Source of the DNA: Halomonas sp. THAF5a
GTDB taxonomy: Bacteria; Pseudomonadota; Gammaproteobacteria; Pseudomonadales; Halomonadaceae
Direction: 5' to 3'
Length of the DNA: 64,000 bases
Assembly (NCBI RefSeq): GCF_009363755.1
Contig: NZ_CP045417.1
Location: forward strand, 3,410,001-3,474,000
The stretch's first letter is position 1. Each line of letters opens with the position of its first letter. The notes beneath the pieces are model-generated. The model ran no database searches. It was not told the DNA's origin and saw only the letters and a list, made by a program, of their open reading frames with translations. The translations under genes and the position numbers were made by a program. Shown here in pieces: positions 37,131 through 45,634 of this stretch.

Positions 37131-37262
37131 TCAGTAACTGGATTCCTGGATGGCCTCGCCGCCCTCCTCGATGTCCTGGCCGGCGCCGCGGATGGTGTTG
37201 CAGCCGCTGAGCAGCGATGCGGTGAACAGCGCCACGAGCCCCAGGGCGAGTATCCGTTTCAT
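37131..37262 (-). CDS. Entericidin A/B family small lipoprotein
   Basis: A 43-residue lipoprotein. The signal KRILALGLVALFTASLLSGC ends in the lipobox LSGC, and the mature peptide is CNTIRGAGQDIEEGGEAIQESSY, the classic entericidin pattern (NT-x-x-G-x-G-x-D-I-x-x-G-G). Entericidin A and B of E. coli form a toxin-antidote pair of envelope peptides; only one copy is present here, and most single-copy homologues are of unknown role. The start ATG has AGGAGG about 5 bp upstream. It lies upstream of the I78 gene. Confidence 0.88.
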   Translation of the reverse strand: MKRILALGLVALFTASLLSGCNTIRGAGQDIEEGGEAIQESSY

Positions 37263-37346
37263 GCGTACCTCCTCATGCTTTCCGATATGGGGTGAACGGG
37301 TGATGCCCCTTCAAGCTAGCACGCGAGTGCCGTCGCCATCGAACGG

Positions 37347-38093
37347 CTATCCCAGCAGCAGGCGCAGGATGATCGCCGCAATGACCGCGAGGGTCAGCCA
37401 CTTGACGACGAGAGCCCCGCGCGGGCTCATGTTGACCTTCACCGCCAGCCAGGCCCCCAGCATGCTGCCCGCCGCCAGCATCAGGCCATACCCCCAGCGC
37501 ACCTGGTCGTTGACCAGGAAGATCGCCAGGGCCGGCAGGGTATAGACCAGCACGATCAGCACCTTGAAGACGTTCACCTGGGCCAGGTCGATCTTCAGCA
37601 TGCGATAGAGCACCACGATGAAGAGGATCCCCACCCCGATCTGGATGAAGCCGCCATAGAGGCCGATGGCGAACATCGCCAGGTAGACGGCGGGGGTCAG
37701 GCGCTCCGCGGTGAGCGCGCGGGTCTCCACCCGCGGCTGGGGCAGCAGCATCAGCACCGCCGAGCCCGCCATCACCGCGATCAGGATCGCCTCGAAGAGG
37801 GCATCATCGGTCTTGAGGGCCAGCCAGGCGCCAACCAGCGAGCCGGCCACCGCCGGCACCGACAGCCGCAGGGAAAGCCCCAGGTGCGAGGCGCCGGCGC
37901 GCAGGAAGCTGGCGACCGCCGAGACGCTCTGCAGGGCCACGGAGACCCGGTTGGTGCCGTTGGCCGCCTGGGGCGGCAGCCCCAGGAACATCAGCAGCGG
38001 CAGCGTCAGCATCGAGCCCCCCGCGGCGAGCACGTTGATGAAACCGGCCAGGGTGCCGATGGTGAGCAGGGCGAGGCCCTCGAGCAGCGTCAT
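37347..38093 (-). CDS. TauE/SafE family sulfite exporter-like membrane protein
   Basis: A 248-residue inner-membrane protein with about eight helices. LLTIGTLAGFINVLAAGGSMLTLPLLMFLGLPPQAANGTNRVSVALQS is the first repeat and IGLYGGFIQIGVGILFIVVLYRMLKIDLAQVNVFK the second, each with the G-F-x-x-x-x-A/G-G-G-S/I motif of the family. These proteins export sulfite, sulfoacetate or related organic sulfur anions. The start is uncertain: no clear ribosome binding site precedes this ATG, and a TTG 33 bp upstream would add 11 residues. Divergent from the HIT gene. Confidence 0.85.
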   Translation of the reverse strand: MTLLEGLALLTIGTLAGFINVLAAGGSMLTLPLLMFLGLPPQAANGTNRVSVALQSVSAVASFLRAGASHLGLSLRLSVPAVAGSLVGAWLALKTDDALFEAILIAVMAGSAVLMLLPQPRVETRALTAERLTPAVYLAMFAIGLYGGFIQIGVGILFIVVLYRMLKIDLAQVNVFKVLIVLVYTLPALAIFLVNDQVRWGYGLMLAAGSMLGAWLAVKVNMSPRGALVVKWLTLAVIAAIILRLLLG

Positions 38094-38225
38094 GATGGCG
38101 TCCGTGCGTAGCGAGTCGAAGGCCAACCAGCATACCGGCCCCGCTTGGCCGGGGGAATCTGACCGCCCGGCCCTGCTGTGCCATCATGGGCGCGAGAGAG
38201 ATGCCCTGGCGAAAGGAGAGCAGCC

Positions 38226-38657
38226 ATGCAGGATTTCGAGCCCGATGCCCGCCTGGTGGCGGACACCTACCCGATCACCGAGCTGCCCCTGTGCCAGCTG
38301 CGGCTGATGGACGATGCGCGCTTTCCCTGGCTGGTGCTGGTGCCGCGCCGCCAGGCGGTCAGCGAAGTGTTCGACCTCGACGAGGCCGACCAGCACCAGC
38401 TGTGGCGCGAGGCGACGGCGGTCGGCCGCGCGCTGCTCGAGGCGCTCGCGGGCGACAAGCTCAATGTCGCCAGCCTCGGCAACGTGGTCGCCCAGCTCCA
38501 CGTACATGCCGTGGTGCGCCGCCGCGGGGACGCCGCCTGGCCGGCGCCGGTGTGGGGCCACGGCCAGGCCGAGCCCTATGACGCGGACGCCCTGGCCGAC
38601 ATGCGGGCCCGCATCCTGGCCGAGCTGGAGCGGCTGAGGCTGGGCGAGCGCGGCTGA
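38226..38657 (+). CDS. HIT (histidine triad) domain protein
   Basis: A 143-residue soluble protein of the histidine triad superfamily. The nucleotide-binding motif is NVVAQLHVHAVVRRRGD, with H-x-H and a third His replaced by Arg-rich sequence, as in many bacterial HIT proteins that carry Q-x-H-x-H. FPWLVLVPRRQAVSEVFDLDEADQHQLWREA is the typical N-terminal part. HIT enzymes are nucleoside phosphoramidase or dinucleotide hydrolases; the substrate is not known. AAGGAGAG precedes the ATG. Confidence 0.88.
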   Translation: MQDFEPDARLVADTYPITELPLCQLRLMDDARFPWLVLVPRRQAVSEVFDLDEADQHQLWREATAVGRALLEALAGDKLNVASLGNVVAQLHVHAVVRRRGDAAWPAPVWGHGQAEPYDADALADMRARILAELERLRLGERG

Positions 38658-38707
38658 GGCGACGGCACCGAGACGGGCGATACCGAGACGATCTCGCGGC
38701 GGCGCCC

Positions 38708-39067
38708 TCAGGGGGAGGGCCCCAGCCGCGCCTCGAGGTCGGCGAGCAAGGGGGTCAGCAGGCCGGGCGGCAGCGCCCGGCCGCCCCGGGTGGCCAGGGC
38801 CTCGATCCGGCTGCCGCCCCCGGCCTCCGGCGAGAGACGCAGCGAGACGACATAGCCCGGCATGCGGGCCAGCGCGGCATCCAGCCGCCCGAGCTCGTCG
38901 TCGGCGTGGCGAATCACGTAGCCCCGCTCCATCAGCAGCGCCATGGCCTCGCGCAGGGTCGCCTCGGGCGCTGCCGACAGGCGCAGCTCGCGGGGCGGCA
39001 CGGGAGCCGGCGAGGCGCAGCCGGCGAGCCAGGCGACCAGCAGCAGGGCAGTCAGCGCGCGCGTCAT
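38708..39067 (-). CDS. Lipoprotein of unknown function, paralogue of the gene upstream
   Basis: A 119-residue protein with a lipoprotein signal (RALTALLLVAWLAGC). The mature part has a segment MALLMERGYVIRHADDELGRLDAALAR that resembles EGFVVRHTDASLGLVSADRAR in the neighbour, so the two share a domain. Similar G-[YF]-x-[IV]-x-x-x-D-x-x-L-G patterns occur in many small envelope lipoproteins of unknown role. Its start overlaps the stop of the upstream lipoprotein by 4 bp (ATGA), so they are translationally coupled. Confidence 0.7.
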   Translation of the reverse strand: MTRALTALLLVAWLAGCASPAPVPPRELRLSAAPEATLREAMALLMERGYVIRHADDELGRLDAALARMPGYVVSLRLSPEAGGGSRIEALATRGGRALPPGLLTPLLADLEARLGPSP

Positions 39068-39594
39068 GGGGCCTCCCCGGCCGGCACGGCCCGGATGACG
39101 CGGCGCAGGTCGCGGCAGAAGTCGGCGTCGCTGGCGCTGCGCGATTCGCGCAGGTCGCCCCGCCAGTCGATCAGGCGAATGTCCCGGGTCACGCGCACCT
39201 CCCGCTCAGCCACCACTGCCGAGACCCGCTCGACGCGGGTCGCCTCGTCGATGCCCGGCCCGCCGCCGAAGCCGAGCACCACGCCCGTGCCGATATGGCC
39301 CCCGCTCCCCCCGCGCACGAAACCGCCGAGGCGCGGCAGGCGCTCGATGCCGTTGTCGTGGTAGATCGTGGTGCGAGCCCGGTCGGCGCTGACGAGCCCC
39401 AGGGACGCATCGGTGTGGCGCACCACGAAGCCCTCCGCCTCCAGGGCGGTGATCACCCGGGTCAGGTCATCGCCCGGCCCCGCGGGCCAGCGACACTCGG
39501 CAGCGGGGGCGGGCTCGGCCACCGGCAGGGTGGACGGCGTCATCTGGCAGCCGACGAGCAGCCCCGGCAGCAGCCACAGCAGCCATGCACGCAT
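39064..39594 (-). CDS. Lipoprotein of unknown function, first of an overlapping pair
   Basis: A 176-residue lipoprotein (RAWLLWLLPGLLVGC, lipobox LVGC). After a Pro/Ala-rich linker the domain LTRVITALEAEGFVVRHTDASLGLVSADRARTTIYHD matches its downstream partner. A Gly-rich stretch (GGFVRGGSGGHIGTGVVLGFGGGPG, residues 90-114) and a C-terminal part with VTRDIRLIDWRGDLRE follow. It might be assembled in the outer membrane, but nothing more can be said. It is the upstream gene of a two-gene operon. Confidence 0.7.
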   Translation of the reverse strand: MRAWLLWLLPGLLVGCQMTPSTLPVAEPAPAAECRWPAGPGDDLTRVITALEAEGFVVRHTDASLGLVSADRARTTIYHDNGIERLPRLGGFVRGGSGGHIGTGVVLGFGGGPGIDEATRVERVSAVVAEREVRVTRDIRLIDWRGDLRESRSASDADFCRDLRRVIRAVPAGEAP

Positions 39595-39784
39595 GGGATC
39601 GTCTCCACGAAAACTGGCCCATTCAGTCTAGGCGCTGGGCCCCGGCGACGATACGCCGGCCTTGAATCTCGCCGCCGCCGCCCGCATCTGGTGGGTAACG
39701 GCTATGGCGGCCATGAAGAGAATCGACTTATCCACGGCCGCCCACCGCAGTAAGCTGTCACCGAAGCGATCAAGGAGGCATTGC

Positions 39785-40258
39785 ATGAGCGACACCAACA
39801 CCATCGGCCTGCACGAATCCAGCGCCAGCCAGCTCGCCGAGAAGCTCAACGAGCTGCTGGCCAACTACCAGATCTTCTACATGAACGTGCGCGGCTACCA
39901 CTGGAACGTGAAGGGCCCGCAGTTCTTCCAGCTCCACGAGAAGTTCGAGGAGTTCTACACCGACCTGCTGGTCAAGGTGGACGAGGTCGCCGAGCGCATC
40001 CTGACCCTCGGGCATACTCCGGTCCACGCCTACAGCGACTACGTGAAGATCGCCCGCATCCAGGAGGACAAGGACGTTCACGACGGCGAGGCCTGCGTGC
40101 GCGGCGTGCTCCAGGGCTACCAGACGCTGATCGAGCTGCAGCGCGAGCTGCTCTCCCTGGCCTCCGACGCCGACGACGAGGGCACCGCCGCCCAGGCCGG
40201 CGACTACATCCGCGAGCAGGAGAAGACCGTGTGGATGCTGGACGCCTACCTCGGCTGA
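39785..40258 (+). CDS. dps: Dps / ferritin-like DNA protection protein
   Basis: A 157-residue ferritin-like protein. The ferroxidase residues lie in the standard motifs LLANYQIFYMNVRGYHWNVKGPQFFQLHEKFEEFYTDLLVKVDEVAERI, with H of GYHWNVKG, D of YTDL and E of VDEV. Dps dodecamers sequester iron and bind DNA under oxidative or starvation stress. The N-terminal tail is short and not Lys-rich, so DNA binding may be weak. AAGGAGG lies before the ATG. Upstream sequence has no clear OxyR site that I can recognise. Confidence 0.9.
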   Translation: MSDTNTIGLHESSASQLAEKLNELLANYQIFYMNVRGYHWNVKGPQFFQLHEKFEEFYTDLLVKVDEVAERILTLGHTPVHAYSDYVKIARIQEDKDVHDGEACVRGVLQGYQTLIELQRELLSLASDADDEGTAAQAGDYIREQEKTVWMLDAYLG

Positions 40259-40298
40259 TCGCCCCGGAGGCCCTCGGCCTACGCCACGCATGAACGCC

Positions 40299-40322
40299 GA
40301 ACGCCGCCCTCGGGCGGCGTTC
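40299..40322 (+). terminator. Intrinsic terminator after dps
   Basis: GAACGCCGCCC and GGGCGGCGTTC form a perfect 11-bp stem with a two-base loop (in practice a CTCG tetraloop), 40 bp after the dps stop and before the convergent rmuC end. Confidence 0.75.
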
Positions 40323-40359
40323 TGGTGTCTGGCGGTCGCCTACTGGACCGAGCGGCGGA

Positions 40360-41820
40360 TCAGGCGCGGCGCGAGGTCGCGTCCGTGCCCGGTTCGTCCT
40401 CCCCGCCGGGCCCGTCATGCCCGACCTCCTCGCCGTGGTCGCCGGCGGCCGCGCGCACGAGCTCGGCGGGCAGCGGCTTTCGCATCCGCACGCCGAGGCG
40501 TTCCAGCTCGGTGGCCTGGGCCACCAGGCTGCCCTGGCCGCTCGAGAGTCGCCCCATGGCCCGGCGCTGGCTGTCGCTCGCCCGCTCCAGGTGGCGCCCG
40601 ACCTCCTCCAGGCTCTCGACGAAGCCCACGAACTTGGCCAGCAGCTTCTCGGCCCGCGCGCCGATCAGGCGCGCGTTCTCGTTCTGGCGCTCCAGGCTCC
40701 ACAGGCCCGCCACGGTGCGCAGGCTCGCCAGCAGGGTGGTCGGGGTGACCACCACCACCTGGCGGTCGAAGGCCTCCTGGAAGAGCGAGTGGTCGCGCTC
40801 GAAGGCGGCGGCGAAGGCCGGCTCCACCGGCACGAACAGGAACACGAAGTCCGGCGAGTGGAGCCCCGGCAGGGCCGGGTAGTCCTTGCCGGCGAGGCCC
40901 GCCACGTGGCTGCGCAGCGACTGCAGGTGCGCCTTCATGGCCGCCTCGCGCTCGGCCTCCTCCTCGGCATTGACCACCCGGGTCCAGGCGACCAGCGACA
41001 CCTTGGCGTCAATGATCAGGTGGCGGTCGTCGGGCAGGTAGATCACCGCGTCGGGGCGCTGGCGCCCCCGCTCGCCCGTGAGCGAGACCTCCCGGCGGTA
41101 CTCGATGTCGCGGCGCAGGCCGCTGCGCTCGAGCACGGTCTCGAGCATCAGCTCGCCCCAGTTTCCCTGGGCCTTCTGGTCGCCCTTCAGCGCCCGGGCG
41201 AGCCCCGCGGCCTCCTCGCCGAGGCGGGCGTTGAGCCCGGCCAGCTGCTCGAGCTGGGCCTTGAGGGAGCCGCTGTCGCGGCTCTGCTGGCCGTGGAGCT
41301 CCTCGACCCGGCGGCGGAACTGGTCGACCTGCTCGCGGAAGGGCTTGAGCGTCGCCTCGAGACCATCGCGGCTCTGGGCCGTGAAGGCCCGCTGGCGCTC
41401 CTCGAAGATGCGCCCGGCCAGCTGGTGGAACTCCTCCTTCAGCCGCTCGCGGGCCTCCTCGAGCAGGGCCAGCTGCTCGCGGTGGCGCAGCGCCATCTGC
41501 TCGCGCTCGGTCTCGAGCCGGGTGGCCCGCTCGCGCTGCTCGGCGAGCCGGTCGCGGGTGCCGGCAAGCTCGGCCTCCAGGGCCGAGAGCCGCTCGCGGC
41601 TGGCATCCAGCTGGGCGTCGCTCTGGGCCAGCTCCTGCTCGAGACGCCGCGCGGCGGCCTCGCGCTCGTGCCGGGCCTCGTCCCGGGCGGCGAGCGCCGC
41701 CTCGGCGGCCGCCAGGCGCCGCCGCGTCCTCAGCGCCAGCACCGCGGTCAGCGCCAGAAGCCCCGCCAGCGCCACCGCGATCCCGCCGGCCGGCCCGGCC
41801 GCCTGCCACCAGGCGATCAT
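40360..41820 (-). CDS. rmuC: DNA recombination protein RmuC family
   Basis: A 486-residue protein with an N-terminal transmembrane helix (GGIAVALAGLLALTAVLAL), a long coiled-coil from about residue 35 to 200, and the RmuC nuclease-like domain starting near WGELMLETVLERSGLRRDIEYRRE with DAVIYLPDDRHLIIDAKVSL. RmuC limits inversion between short inverted repeats in E. coli. The start ATG overlaps the pepD stop by one base (TGATG), so the two are coupled. The Pro/Gly/Glu-rich tail extends past the usual domain end. Confidence 0.92.
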   Translation of the reverse strand: MIAWWQAAGPAGGIAVALAGLLALTAVLALRTRRRLAAAEAALAARDEARHEREAAARRLEQELAQSDAQLDASRERLSALEAELAGTRDRLAEQRERATRLETEREQMALRHREQLALLEEARERLKEEFHQLAGRIFEERQRAFTAQSRDGLEATLKPFREQVDQFRRRVEELHGQQSRDSGSLKAQLEQLAGLNARLGEEAAGLARALKGDQKAQGNWGELMLETVLERSGLRRDIEYRREVSLTGERGRQRPDAVIYLPDDRHLIIDAKVSLVAWTRVVNAEEEAEREAAMKAHLQSLRSHVAGLAGKDYPALPGLHSPDFVFLFVPVEPAFAAAFERDHSLFQEAFDRQVVVVTPTTLLASLRTVAGLWSLERQNENARLIGARAEKLLAKFVGFVESLEEVGRHLERASDSQRRAMGRLSSGQGSLVAQATELERLGVRMRKPLPAELVRAAAGDHGEEVGHDGPGGEDEPGTDATSRRA

Positions 41821-43322
41821 CACCGCCCCGCTCCGGGCGCGCCACCCTCGGCGCCATCCGCTCCCGCGGTCGCCAGCTCCGCCACCAGGGCGCGCAGCAG
41901 CGTCCAGAACTCCTCCACCGAGGCGAGCTCCACCCGCTCGTCCGGGGAGTGGGCGCCGCGGATCTGCGGGCCGAAGGAGATCATGTCGAGCCCTGGGTAC
42001 TTGCCGCCGAGGATGCCGCACTCGAGGCCGGCGTGGATCACCTTCACCTCGGGATCGTGGCCCAGCCGCTCGGCGTGCAGGCGGCGAAAGCGCGCCAGCA
42101 GGGGGCTTGACGGGTCGGGCGTCCAGCCGGGGTAGGCGTTCTCGACCCGGGTGCGGGCGCCGACGAGCTCGAAGAGCGCGCGGAAGCGGTCGGCCATGTC
42201 CGCGGTGGCGCTGTCGCGCAGTGAACGCACCAGGGCGCAGAGGTGGAAGCGCCCGGCCTCCAGCGAGACCACGCCAAGGTTGTTGGAGGTCTCCACCACC
42301 CCGGGCAGCGCGACGCTCATCCGCTCGACGCCGCAGGGCGCCACGTGCAGGGCCCGCACCAGCAGCCGGCTGGCCTCCCGCGTCAGGGCCTCGTCCGGCG
42401 CCGCCGCCGCGGGCGCGAGGGAGAGCGCGAGCCCATCGTCGACGCCGGCGAGCTCGTCCCGCAGCTCGTCGGCGAGCGCCTCTACCCGCGCCCGGGCATC
42501 GGCCTGCTCCTCGACCGGCAGCAGCAGGGTGGCGAAGGCCTCCCGGGGCAGGGCATTGCGCAGGGTGCCGCCCTGGTAGTCGGCGAGGCGCGCCCCGAGG
42601 GGCTCCAGGGCGCGCAGCACCCTGACCAGCAGCCGGTTGGCGTTGCCGCGCCCCTTGTGGATGTCGATGCCGGAGTGACCGCCCGAGAGCCCGGTGAGCG
42701 CGAGCGAGAGCGCCGCCTCGCCCTCCGCCGGCGGCGCGGTGGGGAGCTGGGCGTCGACGATGACGTCGGCGCCGCCGGCGCAGCCGATATAGACCTGGCC
42801 GCGATCCTCGGAGTCCAGGTTGAGCAGCACCCGTCCCTCGAGCCACCCTTCGGCCAGCTTCAGGGCGCCGCCCATGGAGGATTCCTCCTCCAGGGTGAAG
42901 AGTGCCTCCAGCGGGCCGTGGACCAGGGTCTCGTCCTCGAGGATCGCCAGCGCCGCCGCCACGCCGAGGCCGTTGTCGGCGCCCAGGGTGGTATGGCGCG
43001 CCTGCAGCCAGCCGTCGACCACCCGGGTCTCGATGGGATCCCGGGTGAAGTCGTGGGGGTGGTCGGCATTGGCCTGGGCCACCATGTCCAGGTGACCCTG
43101 CAGGATCACGCCGGGCGCCCGTTCGTGGCCGGGCGTGGCGGGCTTGCGGATGCGCAGGTTGCCGAAGGCGTCGCGATCGTGGGCCAGGCCCAGGCCGTCG
43201 GCCCACCGCTCGAGGGCGGCCACCAGGGCGGCCTCATGGCCGGAGGGGCGCGGCGTGTTGCACAGGGTGCGGAAATGGCGCCACAGCGGCCGGGGCGAGA
43301 GCTGCTCGAGATGTGCGTTCAT
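41820..43322 (-). CDS. pepD: Beta-alanyl/aminoacyl-histidine dipeptidase (cytosol nonspecific dipeptidase)
   Basis: A 500-residue M20 family zinc peptidase. LSPRPLWRHFRTLCNTPRPSGHE opens the protein; zinc-site segments include ILQGHLDMVAQANADH, TTLGADNGLGVAAALAIL, LFTLEEESSMGGAL and the closing VIHAGLECGILGGKYPGLDMISFGP. It cleaves Xaa-His and other dipeptides such as carnosine in the cytosol. It heads an operon with rmuC. Confidence 0.93.
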   Translation of the reverse strand: MNAHLEQLSPRPLWRHFRTLCNTPRPSGHEAALVAALERWADGLGLAHDRDAFGNLRIRKPATPGHERAPGVILQGHLDMVAQANADHPHDFTRDPIETRVVDGWLQARHTTLGADNGLGVAAALAILEDETLVHGPLEALFTLEEESSMGGALKLAEGWLEGRVLLNLDSEDRGQVYIGCAGGADVIVDAQLPTAPPAEGEAALSLALTGLSGGHSGIDIHKGRGNANRLLVRVLRALEPLGARLADYQGGTLRNALPREAFATLLLPVEEQADARARVEALADELRDELAGVDDGLALSLAPAAAAPDEALTREASRLLVRALHVAPCGVERMSVALPGVVETSNNLGVVSLEAGRFHLCALVRSLRDSATADMADRFRALFELVGARTRVENAYPGWTPDPSSPLLARFRRLHAERLGHDPEVKVIHAGLECGILGGKYPGLDMISFGPQIRGAHSPDERVELASVEEFWTLLRALVAELATAGADGAEGGAPGAGR

Positions 43323-43354
43323 GGGGCCTCTGTCCGACGGGGATTGCGGGCACT

Positions 43355-45634
43355 CTACCGCCCGGTCTCGGCGGGGGAAAGCCCGCCGTCGCCTTCATGA
43401 AGGCGCGCCACGGCCTCGCGCAGCCGGGCCTGGACGCCCTTCCTGCCCGTGACGCCCAGCCGCGTCGCCAGCCAGCTCGCCTCGCGCCCCTGGAAGGCCC
43501 AGGCCGCCAGGATCTCCAGCGCCTCGGCGTGTCCATGGTCGCCCTCCTCGACTCCGGCCCGGGCGCCGCGTCTCACCAGCGCCTGGATCGCCGGACGCGC
43601 GAGGGCGGGCTCGCGATGGCCGAAGGCCACGTCCGCGAGATCGCGCCGATCGGCGGCGTCGAGGGCGGGCGCCTCCCCCTCGGCGAGCAGGGCGAGGACC
43701 ACCGCGGGCTCGAGGTCGGCCAGCTCGAAGGCCAGCAGGCCCGGCAGCTGGCGCTGGAAGCGCGCCGCCAGGCGCTCGGCGAGCGCCTCGCCGTCCGCGC
43801 TGGCAGGGCACACCACCATCAGCGCGTGCTCGCCGGTGGCGGCCTCCCGGGTCAGGCCGAGGCGCACGGCGCGAAAGCCCGCCGCGCGCCAGAACGCCAG
43901 CAGGCCCGGCGCGGCGCCGAAGCTCGCCCCCAGCAGGTCGATGCCCTCGTCCCGGGCCCGCGCGAGGGCGTCGTCGAGCAGCCGCCGCCCGCCGCCCCGG
44001 CGGCGCCGGTCGGCCGGCACGGCGATGCGCAGCACGCGACGCAGGCGCGCGGTCAGCGCCGCGCGTTCCCCGGCGTGGGCGGCGAGCGACTGGGCCAGCA
44101 GGTGGCCACGGGGGCGCCGCTCGCCCCGGGCCACCCGCTCGGCGAGCTCGACCGAGAAGCCGCCCTCGTCGCCGCACACCGCCACGCCCTCCAGCGCCGG
44201 GCCCGCCGAGAGGGTGGTGAGGCTCACCCCCGGGCCGTCCAGCAGGCGGCGCAGGTCGGCGGGGGTGGTGCGGTAGTGGGCCTGCACCAGCAGGCCGAAC
44301 AGCGTGCGCAGCCGCGGCTCGTCATGGGCCAGGGCGGCGCGGTCCAGGCGCGCGACGCCCGGCGCACCGGCGCCGGACGTGTCCGCGTCCGGCTCGGCGT
44401 CCAGCAGCAGCAGGCGGGCGGTGAGCGCCTCGAGGGGATCGCCTGGCGCCCAGCGGATCGGCGCGGCCAGGTGGCATTCGCGATAGTCGGGGGCCTGGCG
44501 CTCGAGGCGCTCGCGAAAGCGCAGCGCGAAGCCGCGCCCCGAGCCCTCGTAGCCGTGCACGGTGGTGGCGAAGGCGATCCGCGGGAAGGCCTCGAGCCAG
44601 CGTCCCAGCAGGGGGGCGGGGATCGCCGCCGCCTCGTCCACCAGCAGCCAACGCCCGGGGCCGCCCACCTCGCCACGCTCGGCGAGGCGGGCCAGTTCGT
44701 CGGGCGCCAGGAAACGCACCTCTCCCCCGGGGGCCTCGAAGGCCTGGCCGTGGCGCCGGCCCTCGGGGCAGAGCGCCGCCAGGCGCTCGAAGAGCCCGGC
44801 CACCGCCGCCGGGCGCGGTGCGGTGACCAGGATCTCGACCTCGCTCGAGCCCGCCGACGCCCCCTCCGCGAGCAGACGCGCGCAGGCGATGCCCAGCGCC
44901 GCCGTCTTGCCGCGGCCGCGGTCGGCGGTCAGCACCAGGGGCCGGCGGCGGCGCAGCCGGGTCAGCCGGGCCACCGCCTCGGCCTGGTCCCGGGTCAGGC
45001 AGGCGTCGTCGCCGGCGGCGGGCGAAGGCTCGTCCGGCGCCTCGGGAAGGTCCGCCATGCGTGGCGCCTGCCCCGCGGTCCAGCGGATCACCCGGGCATC
45101 GCTGGCCAGCAGCCGGGCGAGGCGCGCCAGATAGCGGGCGGTGAGCGCCTCCGCCCGCCAGGGATGATCGGCCAGGCGAGCATAGTCGGCGTCCGGTCGC
45201 CGCCCCCAGTCGGAAGGCGTCATCAGCACCAGCAGACCGCCGGCGGTGAGGGTGCCGGAGAGCGCCCCGAAGGCCTCGGGATCGAAGCCGTCGTCGGCCG
45301 AGACGGCGTCGATCACCACCAGGTCCTGCTCGCCCCCCAGCCGCGTGCGAGCCTTGGCCGGTGGCAGCCAGGCCGAGGCCGCGAGGCCCTTTGGGGGCGC
45401 GGCGGCGACCCACAGGGGCGCGCTCCAGCCGCCCGTCGCCCCCGGTCCTTGATGTCCCGCCCCACGATGCCACAGCGCCAGCGCCTCGCGCCGACAGGCC
45501 TCGGCCTCGCCGGTCAGCCACACCAGGCCGCGCCAGCGGCGGCCGGCGAGCCGTCGCGCCTGCGCCAGCAGGGCGCCGGTCGCGCCCGCCTCCGGGGCGT
45601 TGCCGTCGCGCCCCCCCTGTTCTCTGCCGCTCAT
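43355..45634 (-). CDS. tmcA: tRNA(Met) cytidine acetyltransferase TmcA
   Basis: A 759-residue fusion of a helicase-like ATPase and a GNAT acetyltransferase that makes N4-acetylcytidine at the wobble base of elongator tRNA-Met. Walker A is VLTADRGRGKTAALG near residue 235, the Walker B region reads RWLLVDEAAAIPAPLLG, and GNAT acetyl-CoA motifs appear as RIAVPADRRRRGGGRRLLDDAL near residue 550. The N-terminal DUF1726 and C-terminal tRNA-binding parts are present. The ORF is open to 45697 but the ATG at 45634 gives the usual length. It is divergent from the TRAP operon. Confidence 0.93.
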   Translation of the reverse strand: MSGREQGGRDGNAPEAGATGALLAQARRLAGRRWRGLVWLTGEAEACRREALALWHRGAGHQGPGATGGWSAPLWVAAAPPKGLAASAWLPPAKARTRLGGEQDLVVIDAVSADDGFDPEAFGALSGTLTAGGLLVLMTPSDWGRRPDADYARLADHPWRAEALTARYLARLARLLASDARVIRWTAGQAPRMADLPEAPDEPSPAAGDDACLTRDQAEAVARLTRLRRRRPLVLTADRGRGKTAALGIACARLLAEGASAGSSEVEILVTAPRPAAVAGLFERLAALCPEGRRHGQAFEAPGGEVRFLAPDELARLAERGEVGGPGRWLLVDEAAAIPAPLLGRWLEAFPRIAFATTVHGYEGSGRGFALRFRERLERQAPDYRECHLAAPIRWAPGDPLEALTARLLLLDAEPDADTSGAGAPGVARLDRAALAHDEPRLRTLFGLLVQAHYRTTPADLRRLLDGPGVSLTTLSAGPALEGVAVCGDEGGFSVELAERVARGERRPRGHLLAQSLAAHAGERAALTARLRRVLRIAVPADRRRRGGGRRLLDDALARARDEGIDLLGASFGAAPGLLAFWRAAGFRAVRLGLTREAATGEHALMVVCPASADGEALAERLAARFQRQLPGLLAFELADLEPAVVLALLAEGEAPALDAADRRDLADVAFGHREPALARPAIQALVRRGARAGVEEGDHGHAEALEILAAWAFQGREASWLATRLGVTGRKGVQARLREAVARLHEGDGGLSPAETGR

